From contig JAHRXB010000259.1 in the NCBI GenBank assembly GCA_019104905.1, positions 1 through 12,034 of the forward strand: a stretch of 12,034 bases of DNA, read 5' to 3'. Of the stretch, positions 1 to 9,366 are shown one piece after another. Below the pieces are notes generated by a model. That model saw only the letters and a list, made by a program, of their open reading frames with translations, did no database searches and was not told the origin of the DNA. Source of the DNA: Bdellovibrio sp. (GTDB lineage: Bacteria > Bdellovibrionota > Bdellovibrionia > Bdellovibrionales > Bdellovibrionaceae). The translations under genes were made by a program, and so were the position numbers. Position 1 is the stretch's first letter. Each line of letters begins with the position of its first letter.

Positions 1-84
1 AAGTACTTAAACAATCTCAAATTTTCTTAAGAGGGCCAGTTCAATATATAGATTTAACCTAAGTATGTCATCCAAATTATATAT

Positions 85-113
85 TTAACGAAATTGTTAA
101 TATGAACGATAAT
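85..113 (+). promoter_or_regulatory. Candidate sigma70-type promoter of hpf
   Basis: A TTAACG hexamer (85-90) and a GATAAT hexamer (108-113) are separated by 17 bp, matching 4/6 and 5/6 of the sigma70 consensus. The predicted start near position 120 would give a leader of about 17 nt carrying the strong AAAGGAGG ribosome site. The rest of 1-84 is AT-rich and no coding frame is visible in it. Other weak matches are present in this AT-rich stretch, so the choice is uncertain. Confidence 0.4.
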
Positions 114-136
114 GAGACCAGAAAAAGGAGGTAGAT

Positions 137-514
137 ATGCAAACAGACATCTTCTACAGAGACATCACTAAGACTGAAAATCTTGAGGCCTACTTACTTG
201 AAAAAGTTGAGGGCGCAATCTCAGAGTTCTTCAAATATGATAGTGATGCTCATCTCACCGTGCGTGTCGAAACTGATCGACACAGATCACAAACTCGGAA
301 ACCGAGTTATATGTGTGAGGTCATCTTAAAGCCATCTCATATGCGCACAGTAATTAAGGTGCATAAGAGCGATGAAAACTTTAAGAAATGTGTAGCTAAG
401 ACAGTGTCTGCATTGAAGATCATTCTTAGCAAACGGTCCTCAAAAAAATCAAAACACCGCAGAAATGATCCGGTGTTGAATAGACCGGCGCCCACTGAGG
501 AGTGGGCTGCCTAG
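137..514 (+). CDS. hpf: Ribosome hibernation promoting factor (short HPF/RaiA family)
   Basis: The 125-residue protein has the size and layout of the short HPF/RaiA family, which bind the 30S decoding groove and inactivate or dimerise ribosomes in non-growing cells. The order is a first beta strand, a helix rich in charged residues (about 12-32), three strands (about 38-77, with the K-P-S-Y-M-C-E-V-I run) and a second helix (about 80-98). A strongly basic tail follows (99-110, KRSSKKSKHRR) and then an acidic, Trp-containing end. There is no long-form C-terminal dimerisation domain. The start is fixed by AAAGGAGG seven bases upstream of the ATG. The double-BON gene lies 43 nt downstream on the same strand and is probably co-transcribed. 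In a predator with a non-replicating attack phase a hibernation factor is plausible, but that role is inference. Confidence 0.85.
   Translation: MQTDIFYRDITKTENLEAYLLEKVEGAISEFFKYDSDAHLTVRVETDRHRSQTRKPSYMCEVILKPSHMRTVIKVHKSDENFKKCVAKTVSALKIILSKRSSKKSKHRRNDPVLNRPAPTEEWAA
490..507 (+). other. Perfect hairpin at the 3' end of hpf
   Basis: GCCCACT (490-496) pairs perfectly with AGTGGGC (501-507) around a GAGG loop, just before the hpf stop codon. No T-run follows, so it is not an intrinsic terminator. It could slow ribosomes, protect the mRNA or tune expression between hpf and the next gene, or it may just reflect coding constraint. Confidence 0.4.
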
Positions 515-557
515 GACGGGATAAGTTATTTGTTAATTGAGGCAGAAGGAGCAGCTT

Positions 558-1115
558 ATGACTACTCTTCTAAAAAAGAACCAGGTTGATAATGAGTTAG
601 CGCGAAAAATTCGCGACCGAATCAAGTGGGACAAAAGAGTGAGTGAAGCTGATCTGGAGGTTGTCGTTCGTGGAGGTGTAGTCATCGTCAGTGGTTTTGT
701 AGACACCTCCTACAAAAAGAATGCTGCCCTGAATGTGATCTCCGATACAGAGGGAGTATGGGCCATAGAAGATCGCATTGTGGTACCGGCGGACTACTTT
801 AGAACGGACGAAGAGATTACCGAGATCCTTAAGTCGCAACTGGAGGAGATGATCAAAATCGGCGACGAGCATATCGAAGTCGACGTGGTTGACGGCATCG
901 TCAAACTCGAAGGTGAAGTCTATCGACCAAGACTTAAGGCAATGGCGGTTGCCTCAGCGTGGGAACTCTCCGGGGTTCGAGACGTCTTAAATTTCATTGA
1001 AATTAAAGACCCGCCTCGAAGAGTTCCGCTTTCTATGAAATCAAAGTTCCCAAAGATCTTTCCCAGAAATGGGGAGGATGTGATCCTCGAGGAAAACTCA
1101 AAGGAGGTATCTTGA
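558..1115 (+). CDS. Cytosolic double-BON-domain protein
   Basis: This 185-residue protein has two consecutive BON domains, at about 11-78 and 84-150. Each shows the helix, then strand with V-x-G-G-V-V-x-V-x-G-x-V (first) or V-x-D-G-I-V-x-L-x-G-x-V (second), then helix and a final V-x-N/D-x-I strand. BON domains usually bind lipid or protein surfaces, and most BON proteins are periplasmic. This one has no signal peptide, lipobox or membrane segment, so it should stay in the cytoplasm. The start chosen is ATG at 558, with AGAAGGAG upstream; an in-frame TTG at 537 lacks a ribosome site. The tail (151-185) is proline- then charge-rich and matches nothing I know. It follows hpf closely and is followed by a terminator, suggesting an hpf-BON operon. 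The function is not known. Confidence 0.75.
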   Translation: MTTLLKKNQVDNELARKIRDRIKWDKRVSEADLEVVVRGGVVIVSGFVDTSYKKNAALNVISDTEGVWAIEDRIVVPADYFRTDEEITEILKSQLEEMIKIGDEHIEVDVVDGIVKLEGEVYRPRLKAMAVASAWELSGVRDVLNFIEIKDPPRRVPLSMKSKFPKIFPRNGEDVILEENSKEVS

Positions 1116-1135
1116 TGGAAGTACACAAATCATAA
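1101..1135 (+). other. Six-codon ORF (MEVHKS) with consensus Shine-Dalgarno
   Basis: The end of the BON gene contains AAGGAGG (1101-1107). A TGATG stop-start overlap follows (stop 1113-1115, ATG 1115-1117), which opens a six-codon frame ending in TAA at 1133-1135. The ribosome site and spacing are excellent, much better than those of several real genes here. It may be a remnant of a deleted third operon gene, a leader peptide, or chance. The ribosome site is listed together with the mini-frame. Confidence 0.35.
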
Positions 1136-1168
1136 AGTGCGGTCCTTTTCCCATCCCTCCATGTAACG

Positions 1169-1199
1169 GGGCGCCTGCAAGAGGCGCCCATTCTTTTTT
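1169..1199 (+). terminator. Intrinsic terminator of the hpf-BON operon
   Basis: GGGCGCC (1169-1175) pairs perfectly with GGCGCCC (1183-1189) around a 7-nt loop, followed by ATTCTTTTTT. This is a classic GC stem with a T-tract on the plus strand. Confidence 0.9.
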
Positions 1200-1203
1200 C
1201 GAG

Positions 1204-1222
1204 GTCGACGATATTCGCCGAC
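1204..1222 (-). other. Hairpin downstream of the minus-strand secreted-protein gene
   Basis: On the minus-strand transcript GUCGGCGA (1222-1215) pairs over eight positions with UCGUCGAC (1211-1204), one of them G-U, around an AUA loop. It lies 20-38 nt past the stop of the 1242-1658 gene. No T-run follows on that strand, so if it stops transcription it is not a standard intrinsic terminator. Confidence 0.35.
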
Positions 1223-1241
1223 AACGTCCAAGTCTAAGGAA

Positions 1242-1658
1242 CTATTTCAAAAGGCATTCGACGATATGACGATAATGGTTGCGTTTGTTGATATAGATTT
1301 GTTCTATAACTACGAAAGCGCCTGTTTGGCTATGAACAAAGCGGAATTCATCTGTTGAATACTTTTCGGGGTCCTCGGTGCGAGTCACCTGAAAGGACCT
1401 AAATTCGCCTTTCTGTGCGTTGAATCTGATCACATCATCTTTCGTGAAAGTATGAGTGACGGACTTATGTTGTTTTGCAAGAGTCCCTGTCGCTGTTTCT
1501 CCGTCAACATCTAATGTAAAGGTGCACTTCTTTTCGTTATAGACCCCCTGATAAGTCCCTGGCTGAATCAGGCTTAAAAGACTCTCAACGGCATTCAATT
1601 CAGAGGCGAAGACAGATGATGAAAGTGAAATTAAAGTTGCGAGGAAAAGAATTCTCAT
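1242..1658 (-). CDS. Small secreted protein of unknown function
   Basis: The protein has 138 residues. Residues 1-19 form a clear Sec signal peptide: MRI, a hydrophobic LFLATLISL core, then S-S-S-V-F-A-S with likely cleavage after Ala18 or Ser19. The mature part is predicted mostly beta (G-T-Y-x-G-V-Y, C-T-F-T-L-D-V, F-V-V-I-E-Q-I-Y). It has only two cysteines, Cys45 and Cys135, well placed for one disulfide after export. I do not recognise the family. It stands alone on the minus strand and diverges from the flavoprotein gene across 89 bp. The ribosome site is weak (AGGA about eight bases before the ATG). The final location could be periplasm or outside the cell. Confidence 0.65.
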   Translation of the reverse strand: MRILFLATLISLSSSVFASELNAVESLLSLIQPGTYQGVYNEKKCTFTLDVDGETATGTLAKQHKSVTHTFTKDDVIRFNAQKGEFRSFQVTRTEDPEKYSTDEFRFVHSQTGAFVVIEQIYINKRNHYRHIVECLLK

Positions 1659-1701
1659 AAATAGTCCTAGTTAGAGTTGGCTGTGACGAAATTTTGAGAA
1701 A

Positions 1702-1731
1702 ACCCTAGTCCACGGGACCCAGGGATGTCAA
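1702..1731 (-). promoter_or_regulatory. Possible promoter of the 1242-1658 gene
   Basis: Read on the minus strand, a perfect TTGACA (1731-1726) is followed after 18 bp by TAGGGT (1707-1702), a weak -10 that matches 3/6. A transcript would start near 1695 and have a leader of about 36 nt. The good -35 is the main support. Confidence 0.3.
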
Positions 1732-1747
1732 AGCCAAGCAGGTCAAA

Positions 1748-2338
1748 ATGGAGTTCAAAAAGCCTATGAAGAAAATTCTGATTCTTAACGGAAGTCCCAC
1801 GGGGGCCCAAGGGAACTGTGCTCAGTGGATTAAGATTCTGACCACTCTTTTAAAGAAAAAGGCCGACGTGGAAGTCGTTCACTTGGCGAAGACCTCATTT
1901 AGCTCAAGTCTGGAAAAAAAGATTGAGGGGGCTGCTGGGATTATCTTTACGACGGGGACTTATTGGGATTCCTGGGGAAGTCCGTTACAAAAATTTCTTG
2001 AAGATATGACAGACCTCGAGGCGACACCGGCTGTGATGGGGAAACCCTGTGCCGTCTTTGTGCTGATGCATTCTGTGGGTGGGAAGTCGGTGCTTTCACG
2101 TCTTCAGGGGGTTTTGTCGACAATGGGCTTTTTAATTCCCCCCATGAGCGGCATGGTCTATTCCTTGGTGTCAGATATTGCACTCAAGGGCAAAAGTTCT
2201 CACGCCAAGGATCTTTGGCAAAAGGAAGATGCCGAACTGATTTTAGAGAACTTTCTCAAGGCTTGTGATCTGAAATTGACCTGGACCACATGGCCTGTCG
2301 ATAAGAAAGATCCTAAGAGAAAATGGCTTCGCACCTAG
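1748..2338 (+). CDS. NAD(P)H-dependent FMN reductase-like flavoprotein
   Basis: A flavodoxin-like fold of 196 residues. After the first strand (K-I-L-I-L-N) comes the FMN-phosphate loop N-G-S-P-T-G-A-Q-G-N (14-23), a variant of the usual GSPR...GNT. A second flavin contact, T-G-T-Y-W-D-S-W-G-S-P-L-Q-K-F-L-E-D (69-86), corresponds to the P-x-Y-W...K-F-D motif of NAD(P)H-quinone and FMN reductases. A third conserved segment, M-H-S-V-G-G-K-S (107-114), follows the next strand. The enzyme probably moves electrons from NAD(P)H through FMN to a quinone, azo or metal substrate, but the substrate cannot be read from sequence. It is cytosolic. ATG 1748 has an AGG 6 bases upstream; Met7 (1766) is an alternative start. 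The C-terminal W-T-T-W-P-V-D-K-K-D-P-K-R tail is unusual. No terminator is visible before the next gene. Confidence 0.7.
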   Translation: MEFKKPMKKILILNGSPTGAQGNCAQWIKILTTLLKKKADVEVVHLAKTSFSSSLEKKIEGAAGIIFTTGTYWDSWGSPLQKFLEDMTDLEATPAVMGKPCAVFVLMHSVGGKSVLSRLQGVLSTMGFLIPPMSGMVYSLVSDIALKGKSSHAKDLWQKEDAELILENFLKACDLKLTWTTWPVDKKDPKRKWLRT

Positions 2339-2407
2339 AGACATTCTGACACCAATTTGGTTGGTACTGTTTTTGAAATAAGCCCTTGTGAGAAACGGGG
2401 GATTCTA

Positions 2408-3046
2408 ATGAAACAAATCACAATCTTTTTGGTTTTTGTCTGTTCGGTTCTTTCCACAAAGGCGTTAGCTCAAAATATAGGTCAGTGTAACGGTGAAGAA
2501 ATTCGTCGTGTGGCTGCAGAGACTGAGCGCGCAGTTTTAGACCGAGTTCGAGCTGACATGAGAGCCGAAGGACGTGTGATGGCTTCGGCATTAGGAGTGA
2601 ATGATCAGGACTGTCTCAGCCAAGCCTCACAAAAAGCGCAGTGGATTCGGCATCAGGCGATCGATCAATGCGTAAGTCAAACAACCTACTTCCGCACTTG
2701 TGCAATCCAAGACCAGCGAGTGGTGGGAGTTCCGCAACGAATTCAGCCGCTTGGTGGAAATGGTCACTTTGATGAAAGAAAGACCGATGAAAATACTTGT
2801 CGTACAGAAGCTCAAAACCGCGCCATTCAAGATGCGTTAAATCGCTGTCAGGATGCGTTTGGCATCGGCTGCCGTATTGTTGCGGGTCCGTCTCCGGCAA
2901 CTCATCAAACCGAACATCGTCGTCGCTATGGAATTGCGGGTCCTAAAGATGAGTACCATATCTGTACATCAACAGCTCACGCTCTTCCCAATACGTCGGC
3001 ACAAATTCAATGTTCTGTAGAGTTGATCGCAAGAGCACAATTCTAA
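2408..3046 (+). CDS. Cysteine-rich secreted protein of unknown function
   Basis: The protein has 212 residues from ATG 2408, which has a GGGG-rich ribosome site six bases upstream. An in-frame TTG at 2357 is rejected because it would bury the signal peptide. Residues 1-21 (MKQITIFLVFVCSVLSTKALA) are a Sec signal peptide, with cleavage before Gln22. The mature chain has nine cysteines spread along its length (C-N-G-E, D-C-L, Q-C-V, T-C-A, T-C-R, R-C-Q, G-C-R, I-C-T, Q-C-S), so several disulfides are likely, with one cysteine unpaired. The repeated A-x-x-x-A-x-x-x-C helices around E-N-T-C-R-T-E-A-Q-N-R-A-I-Q-D-A recall small periplasmic repeats, but I recognise no family. The signal-peptide cysteine is not in a lipobox. 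Between it and the upstream gene (2339-2407) I see only a short ACCAATTTGGT palindrome and no convincing promoter. Confidence 0.7.
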   Translation: MKQITIFLVFVCSVLSTKALAQNIGQCNGEEIRRVAAETERAVLDRVRADMRAEGRVMASALGVNDQDCLSQASQKAQWIRHQAIDQCVSQTTYFRTCAIQDQRVVGVPQRIQPLGGNGHFDERKTDENTCRTEAQNRAIQDALNRCQDAFGIGCRIVAGPSPATHQTEHRRRYGIAGPKDEYHICTSTAHALPNTSAQIQCSVELIARAQF

Positions 3047-3065
3047 TATTTGAAAGCTTAAAAAG

Positions 3066-3104
3066 AAAAAGGGACTGGCTTCAGGCGCAGTCCCTTTTTT
3101 TTTT
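3066..3104. terminator. Bidirectional terminator between the secreted protein and sodB
   Basis: GGGACTG (3071-3077) pairs with CAGTCCC (3088-3094). The stem is extended by A5 on the left and a run of ten T on the right. The T-run serves the plus-strand gene and the A-run (T on the other strand) serves sodB. Confidence 0.9.
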
Positions 3105-3119
3105 CATTTAAGACGATGA

Positions 3120-3740
3120 CTACGTCATCACTTTAGTAAGATCGCGAACTTTTTTAGAAGCATAGTTTTCTGAAACGAAGTTCCAGTTTACTTGGCTCCA
3201 GAAAGTTTCAAGGAACTTTTGGCGAAGATTGCGATAGTCGATGTAGTAAGCGTGTTCCCAAACGTCAGCCACCAAAATTGGAGTCGGACCGTTGTTAGTA
3301 AAAGGAACTGCGGCATTCGAAGTGGAAACCAAGCTCAACTTCCCTGCGGCATCCGTGCAAAGCCAGATCCAGCCAGAGCCGAAAGTTTTAACTCCGCCAT
3401 CAACGAATTTTGCTTTGAGTTCATCCATCGAGCCGAAATCACGAGTGATTGCTGCGGCAAGATCTGTCGAAGGAGCGCCACCTTGTCCGGCAGGAGACAT
3501 TCCAAACCAGAAGAAAGTGTGATTCCAAGCTTGAGCTGCGTTGTTGAAAACGCCGCCGGAAGAGCTCAAAGTGATTTCTTCCAAGGACTTGCCTTTTAAA
3601 GAAGCATCGGTTTCAGCGAACTTATTTAAGTTATCGATATACGCTTTGTGGTGTTTGTCGTAGTGGTAAGTCATTTGTTCTTCATTGAACAAAGGAGCAA
3701 GACCGGTTTTTGCGTAGGGCAGAGTGGGAAGTTTGAACAT
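3120..3740 (-). CDS. sodB: Iron superoxide dismutase
   Basis: A full-length Fe/Mn superoxide dismutase of 206 residues that converts superoxide to peroxide and oxygen in the cytoplasm; there is no signal peptide. The four metal ligands are His26 (T-Y-H-Y-D-K-H-H), His74 (W-N-H-T-F-F-W), Asp158 and His162, the last two in the family signature D-V-W-E-H-A-Y-Y. Gln70 in A-A-Q-A-W-N-H and Ala142 in T-S-N-A-A are the iron-type positions, since manganese enzymes carry Gly and Gln there. The start is set by AGGAGG five bases upstream. It lies 90 bp downstream of speD-speE on the same strand. That gap holds a hairpin and a 12-bp inverted repeat covering the ribosome site, described separately. The C-terminal A-S-K-K-V-R-D-L-T-K-V-M-T tail is slightly longer than that of E. 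coli SodB. Confidence 0.95.
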   Translation of the reverse strand: MFKLPTLPYAKTGLAPLFNEEQMTYHYDKHHKAYIDNLNKFAETDASLKGKSLEEITLSSSGGVFNNAAQAWNHTFFWFGMSPAGQGGAPSTDLAAAITRDFGSMDELKAKFVDGGVKTFGSGWIWLCTDAAGKLSLVSTSNAAVPFTNNGPTPILVADVWEHAYYIDYRNLRQKFLETFWSQVNWNFVSENYASKKVRDLTKVMT

Positions 3741-3743
3741 TTA

Positions 3744-3821
3744 CGCCTCCTATTTATTGGCAGCCCACCGAGGGGCTGTATTTTTAAGTCCCAATTGAAG
3801 CTATAATGAAAATAGGAGGCG
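3744..3821 (-). promoter_or_regulatory. 12-bp inverted repeat masking the sodB ribosome site
   Basis: CGCCTCCTATTT (3744-3755) and AAATAGGAGGCG (3810-3821) are perfect reverse complements, 54 bp apart. In minus-strand RNA the upstream arm (3821-3810) reads CGCCTCCTATTT and would pair fully with AAATAGGAGGCG, which contains the sodB Shine-Dalgarno. The loop holds a second hairpin at 3761-3778. The upstream arm lies ten bases past the speD-speE stop. A function in translation control is inferred. Confidence 0.6.
3761..3778. other. Hairpin in the sodB leader
   Basis: CAGCCC (3761-3766) pairs with GGGCTG (3773-3778) around a 6-nt loop. On the minus strand it ends about ten bases before the sodB Shine-Dalgarno and has no T-run. 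On the plus strand TATTTTT follows it, but no plus-strand gene ends here. It could stabilise sodB mRNA or be a poor terminator of speD-speE. Confidence 0.5.
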
Positions 3822-3830
3822 GTCTATTAA

Positions 3831-5120
3831 TTAAGCATTATCGCCAAGCATCGTTCTCACGAAGGTAGGTAATGCAAACGCGGAAGAGTGCACGTCTTCG
3901 TTGTAGTACTTAAGACCTTTGTCCATAGAGAATTGGCGCGCTTTGTCTTTATTGAAGTCTTTTGCGGGATGGAAAGAGCCCTTCACGCCGACTTGCAAAC
4001 TCCACATTCCCGAAGGATAGGTCGTCGCGTGGAATAGCATGGTGTGGACATTCCCTTTGCCAAAAATACCTTTAAGGCAATGGTTCAACTCAACAAAAGT
4101 GCCTTCATGGAACATTGGGGACTCACCTTGAGTTACAATGATGCCACCGTCCTTCAGTGCATTCTTACAGTTGGTGTAGAACTCCGCAGTGAAAAGGCCT
4201 TGCGCAGGACCCACGGGATCAGATCCATCTACGATGATCACGTCATAAGTATTCGGAGCCGCCTCTTTCACGAATTGGATGCCGTCACCGATGATCAGGT
4301 TCAATTTTGGATTGTTAAATTCACACGCGATGGTGGGAAGATGCTCTTTCGAAGCGCGAATCACGGCTTCGTCGATTTCTACCATCGTGACGTTTTGAAT
4401 TTGATCATATTTGAATATTTCTCGGATCGTTCCGCCGTCGCCGCCGCCGATAACCAAAACATTTTTAGCATTTCCATGGGCCTGCAAAACGGGATGCGCA
4501 ATCATTTCGTGATAATGGAACTCATCACGCTCGGTGCACATCACCATGTTGTTAATGGCGAGGAACTTTCCGTGAGAATAAGAATCCAAGACGCGCACGC
4601 GTTGGAACGGATTTGTTTCGTCAAAAAGCACATCGCCGGTATAGCGCAAAGACAAAGCTTGGTTTTCGTCTTTGTCAGTGAACCAAACGTTGCGCTCCAT
4701 TTGAAAACCCTTCTTTAGGTCAAATGACGGTTCAGCGCGAAGTTGTTTGGGTTGGAAGTCTGTTTTTTTGATGACGTGCAAAGAACCACGGTTCATCTCA
4801 ATTGCAGAGTAATTGGCTTGGAAAGCTTTTTTAAGGTGTTCAAAAGACACCCAAGGGTCCACAGAATCGCCGCAAGTGAAAAGATCCACCGCCGCGTAAC
4901 GATACTCGGGCCAGGTGTGAATCGCCAAGTGACTTTCTTGGATCACCACGACACCACTTACACCCCAAGGTGAAAAGTGATGGAAAGTCGAATTAATAAC
5001 AGTGGCACCCGCGATCTGTGCGGCTTCAATCATACTTCTTTCAATAACGGAAACATCGTTTAACACTTCCGCATTGCAACCACTGAACTCAACCAAAATA
5101 TGGCGACCTAAAGCTTTCAA
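3831..5120 (-). CDS. speDE: Bifunctional S-adenosylmethionine decarboxylase / spermidine synthase (SpeD-SpeE fusion)
   Basis: One 429-residue frame joins two polyamine enzymes. Residues 1-120 are a short bacterial AdoMet decarboxylase. Glu62-Ser63 in V-I-Q-E-S-H is the self-cleavage site that makes the pyruvoyl group, and His68 (A-I-H-T) and Cys83 (F-T-C-G) are the processing and catalytic residues, at positions typical of this class. Residues 121-140 form a linker. Residues 141-429 are spermidine synthase, with the AdoMet-like pocket G-G-G-D-G-G (225-230), E-R-D-E-F-H-Y-H-E (197-205), the acidic E-I-D (248-250), and Asp298 and Asp301 in V-D-G-S-D-P-V-G-P. The first domain makes decarboxylated AdoMet and the second transfers its aminopropyl group to putrescine. 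The start is TTG at 5118-5120 with GGGAGG upstream. Met141 also has its own ribosome-like site. Self-cleavage would leave residues 1-62 as a separate chain. Confidence 0.92.
   Translation of the reverse strand: MKALGRHILVEFSGCNAEVLNDVSVIERSMIEAAQIAGATVINSTFHHFSPWGVSGVVVIQESHLAIHTWPEYRYAAVDLFTCGDSVDPWVSFEHLKKAFQANYSAIEMNRGSLHVIKKTDFQPKQLRAEPSFDLKKGFQMERNVWFTDKDENQALSLRYTGDVLFDETNPFQRVRVLDSYSHGKFLAINNMVMCTERDEFHYHEMIAHPVLQAHGNAKNVLVIGGGDGGTIREIFKYDQIQNVTMVEIDEAVIRASKEHLPTIACEFNNPKLNLIIGDGIQFVKEAAPNTYDVIIVDGSDPVGPAQGLFTAEFYTNCKNALKDGGIIVTQGESPMFHEGTFVELNHCLKGIFGKGNVHTMLFHATTYPSGMWSLQVGVKGSFHPAKDFNKDKARQFSMDKGLKYYNEDVHSSAFALPTFVRTMLGDNA
4698..4717 (-). promoter_or_regulatory. Possible internal ribosome site for free SpeE
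   Basis: On the minus strand AAGAAGGG lies seven bases before ATG at 4700-4698 (Met141). That is the junction between the decarboxylase linker and the spermidine synthase domain. Starting there would give a 289-residue protein of normal SpeE size. The position at the domain boundary is suggestive, but purine-rich codons could produce it by chance. Confidence 0.35.
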
Positions 5121-5122
5121 TT

Positions 5123-5202
5123 CCTTGTCCTCCCAGAGAAACAGTTTCTATTTTCAAAAGGGGGGTTCTAGGACCTTTTGTCCCCCGTGACAAGGTCTTT
5201 TT
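5123..5202 (-). promoter_or_regulatory. Structured leader of speD-speE with alternative pairings
   Basis: On the minus strand GACCTTGTC (5197-5189) can pair locally with GACAAAAGGTC (5182-5172), with two bulged bases. Its core CCTTGTC can instead pair with GACAAGG (5129-5123), which spans the end of the Shine-Dalgarno and the spacer before the TTG start. A G5 run (5186-5182) opposite a C6 run (5165-5160) would compete with the first hairpin. On the plus strand the first hairpin is followed by TTTTT. A regulatory role is inferred. Confidence 0.35.
5137..5149. repeat. Palindrome AGAAACAGTTTCT before speD-speE
   Basis: A perfect 6-bp inverted repeat around one central base lies directly upstream of the speD-speE Shine-Dalgarno. 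It could be a protein-binding site or a weak RNA hairpin. No regulator is identified. Confidence 0.35.
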
Positions 5203-5221
5203 GGTCGCTTTATTAACTCTT

Positions 5222-5248
5222 TGAAAAAAATGGAGTTTCTATAAACTC
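5222..5248 (-). terminator. Probable terminator of the rlmK-like gene
   Basis: Read on the minus strand, GAGTTT (5248-5243) pairs with AAACTC (5238-5233) around an ATAG loop, followed by CATTTTTTT. The stem is AT-rich and weak, but the T-run is long. It lies just past the methyltransferase stop at 5269, so speD-speE probably has its own promoter in 5200-5220 or overlapping this element. I could not pick that promoter with confidence. Confidence 0.5.
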
Positions 5249-5268
5249 TGCGGGCTCGAATATAGACT

Positions 5269-8799
<3,531 letters not shown>

Positions 8800-8829
8800 T
8801 AGGACACCTCACTTTTAAGGAGTTCCACC

Positions 8830-9267
8830 ATGCTGACGTATCCGATGAAGTTTCGGGTTAAATGTGCCGCACAATCTGGTATCAATGTTAATTGGCAATC
8901 AGCAACCAACTCGATGGAGCAAGCATTGCCCAGCGCGATTCCTCCTGAGTTTGGAGGACCGGGGAAGGGATTTTCTCCCGAAGATTTTTACGCATTGGCC
9001 ATGGTGAATTGTTATATTGCCACCTTCAAGATTTACGCTGAAAAATCCAATCTTCAGTATCAGGAAATCACCGCCGAGTTGGTTCTTGATGTGGATCGCG
9101 ATGAAAAAGGGTTCCCGTGGATGGCTCGGGCAGAGATGAACGTGAAGCTCTATCAGGCAAGTCCCAAAGAAAAGGCCGAGGCGCTATTGAATAAGGCCGT
9201 GAAGGGCTGTTTGGTCATGAACTCCATCAAAACTGAAAAGACGGTGAACTTCGAACTAATTGATTGA
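8830..9267 (+). CDS. OsmC-family thiol peroxidase-like protein
   Basis: The 145-residue protein has the OsmC/Ohr fold. Short strands lie at 5-22. The helix G-F-S-P-E-D-F-Y-A-L-A-M-V-N-C-Y (47-62) carries Cys61, and the second half has K-G-C-L-V-M-N-S-I (126-134) with Cys127. These two cysteines match the reactive pair of OsmC and Ohr, which reduce organic hydroperoxides in the cytoplasm with help of a dithiol. The start ATG has AAGGAG eight bases before it. It diverges from the histidine kinase with only 30 bp between the two start codons, so they may share control, but no operator is evident. Sequence alone does not tell whether it is OsmC, Ohr or the YhfA-like branch. No clear terminator follows; 9268-9366 is AT-rich and holds no gene. 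Confidence 0.82.
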   Translation: MLTYPMKFRVKCAAQSGINVNWQSATNSMEQALPSAIPPEFGGPGKGFSPEDFYALAMVNCYIATFKIYAEKSNLQYQEITAELVLDVDRDEKGFPWMARAEMNVKLYQASPKEKAEALLNKAVKGCLVMNSIKTEKTVNFELID

Positions 9268-9366
9268 TTGCTTTTTGTCATGCGTGCCTGTGCACTCTGG
9301 CAGCTTTCTGCATAAAAGATTTTTTCTTTTCAAAATAAAGAGAAAATATTTTTAAGGGGGGAAGTT

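Noticed and set aside
44..90. Near-repeat of ATATA...TTTAAC in the first 100 bases
   Set aside because: The match is short and imperfect within very AT-rich DNA, so it was not called as an operator or repeat.
4044..4718. Long plus-strand open frame within speD-speE
   Set aside because: It is the antisense shadow of a confidently recognised enzyme and has no ribosome site or known domain.
9298..9312. Sigma54-like TGGCAG...TGCA upstream of the copper-bundle gene
   Set aside because: The GG and GC elements are 9 bp apart rather than 10, and the -12 part lacks the TTGC form, so it was not called.
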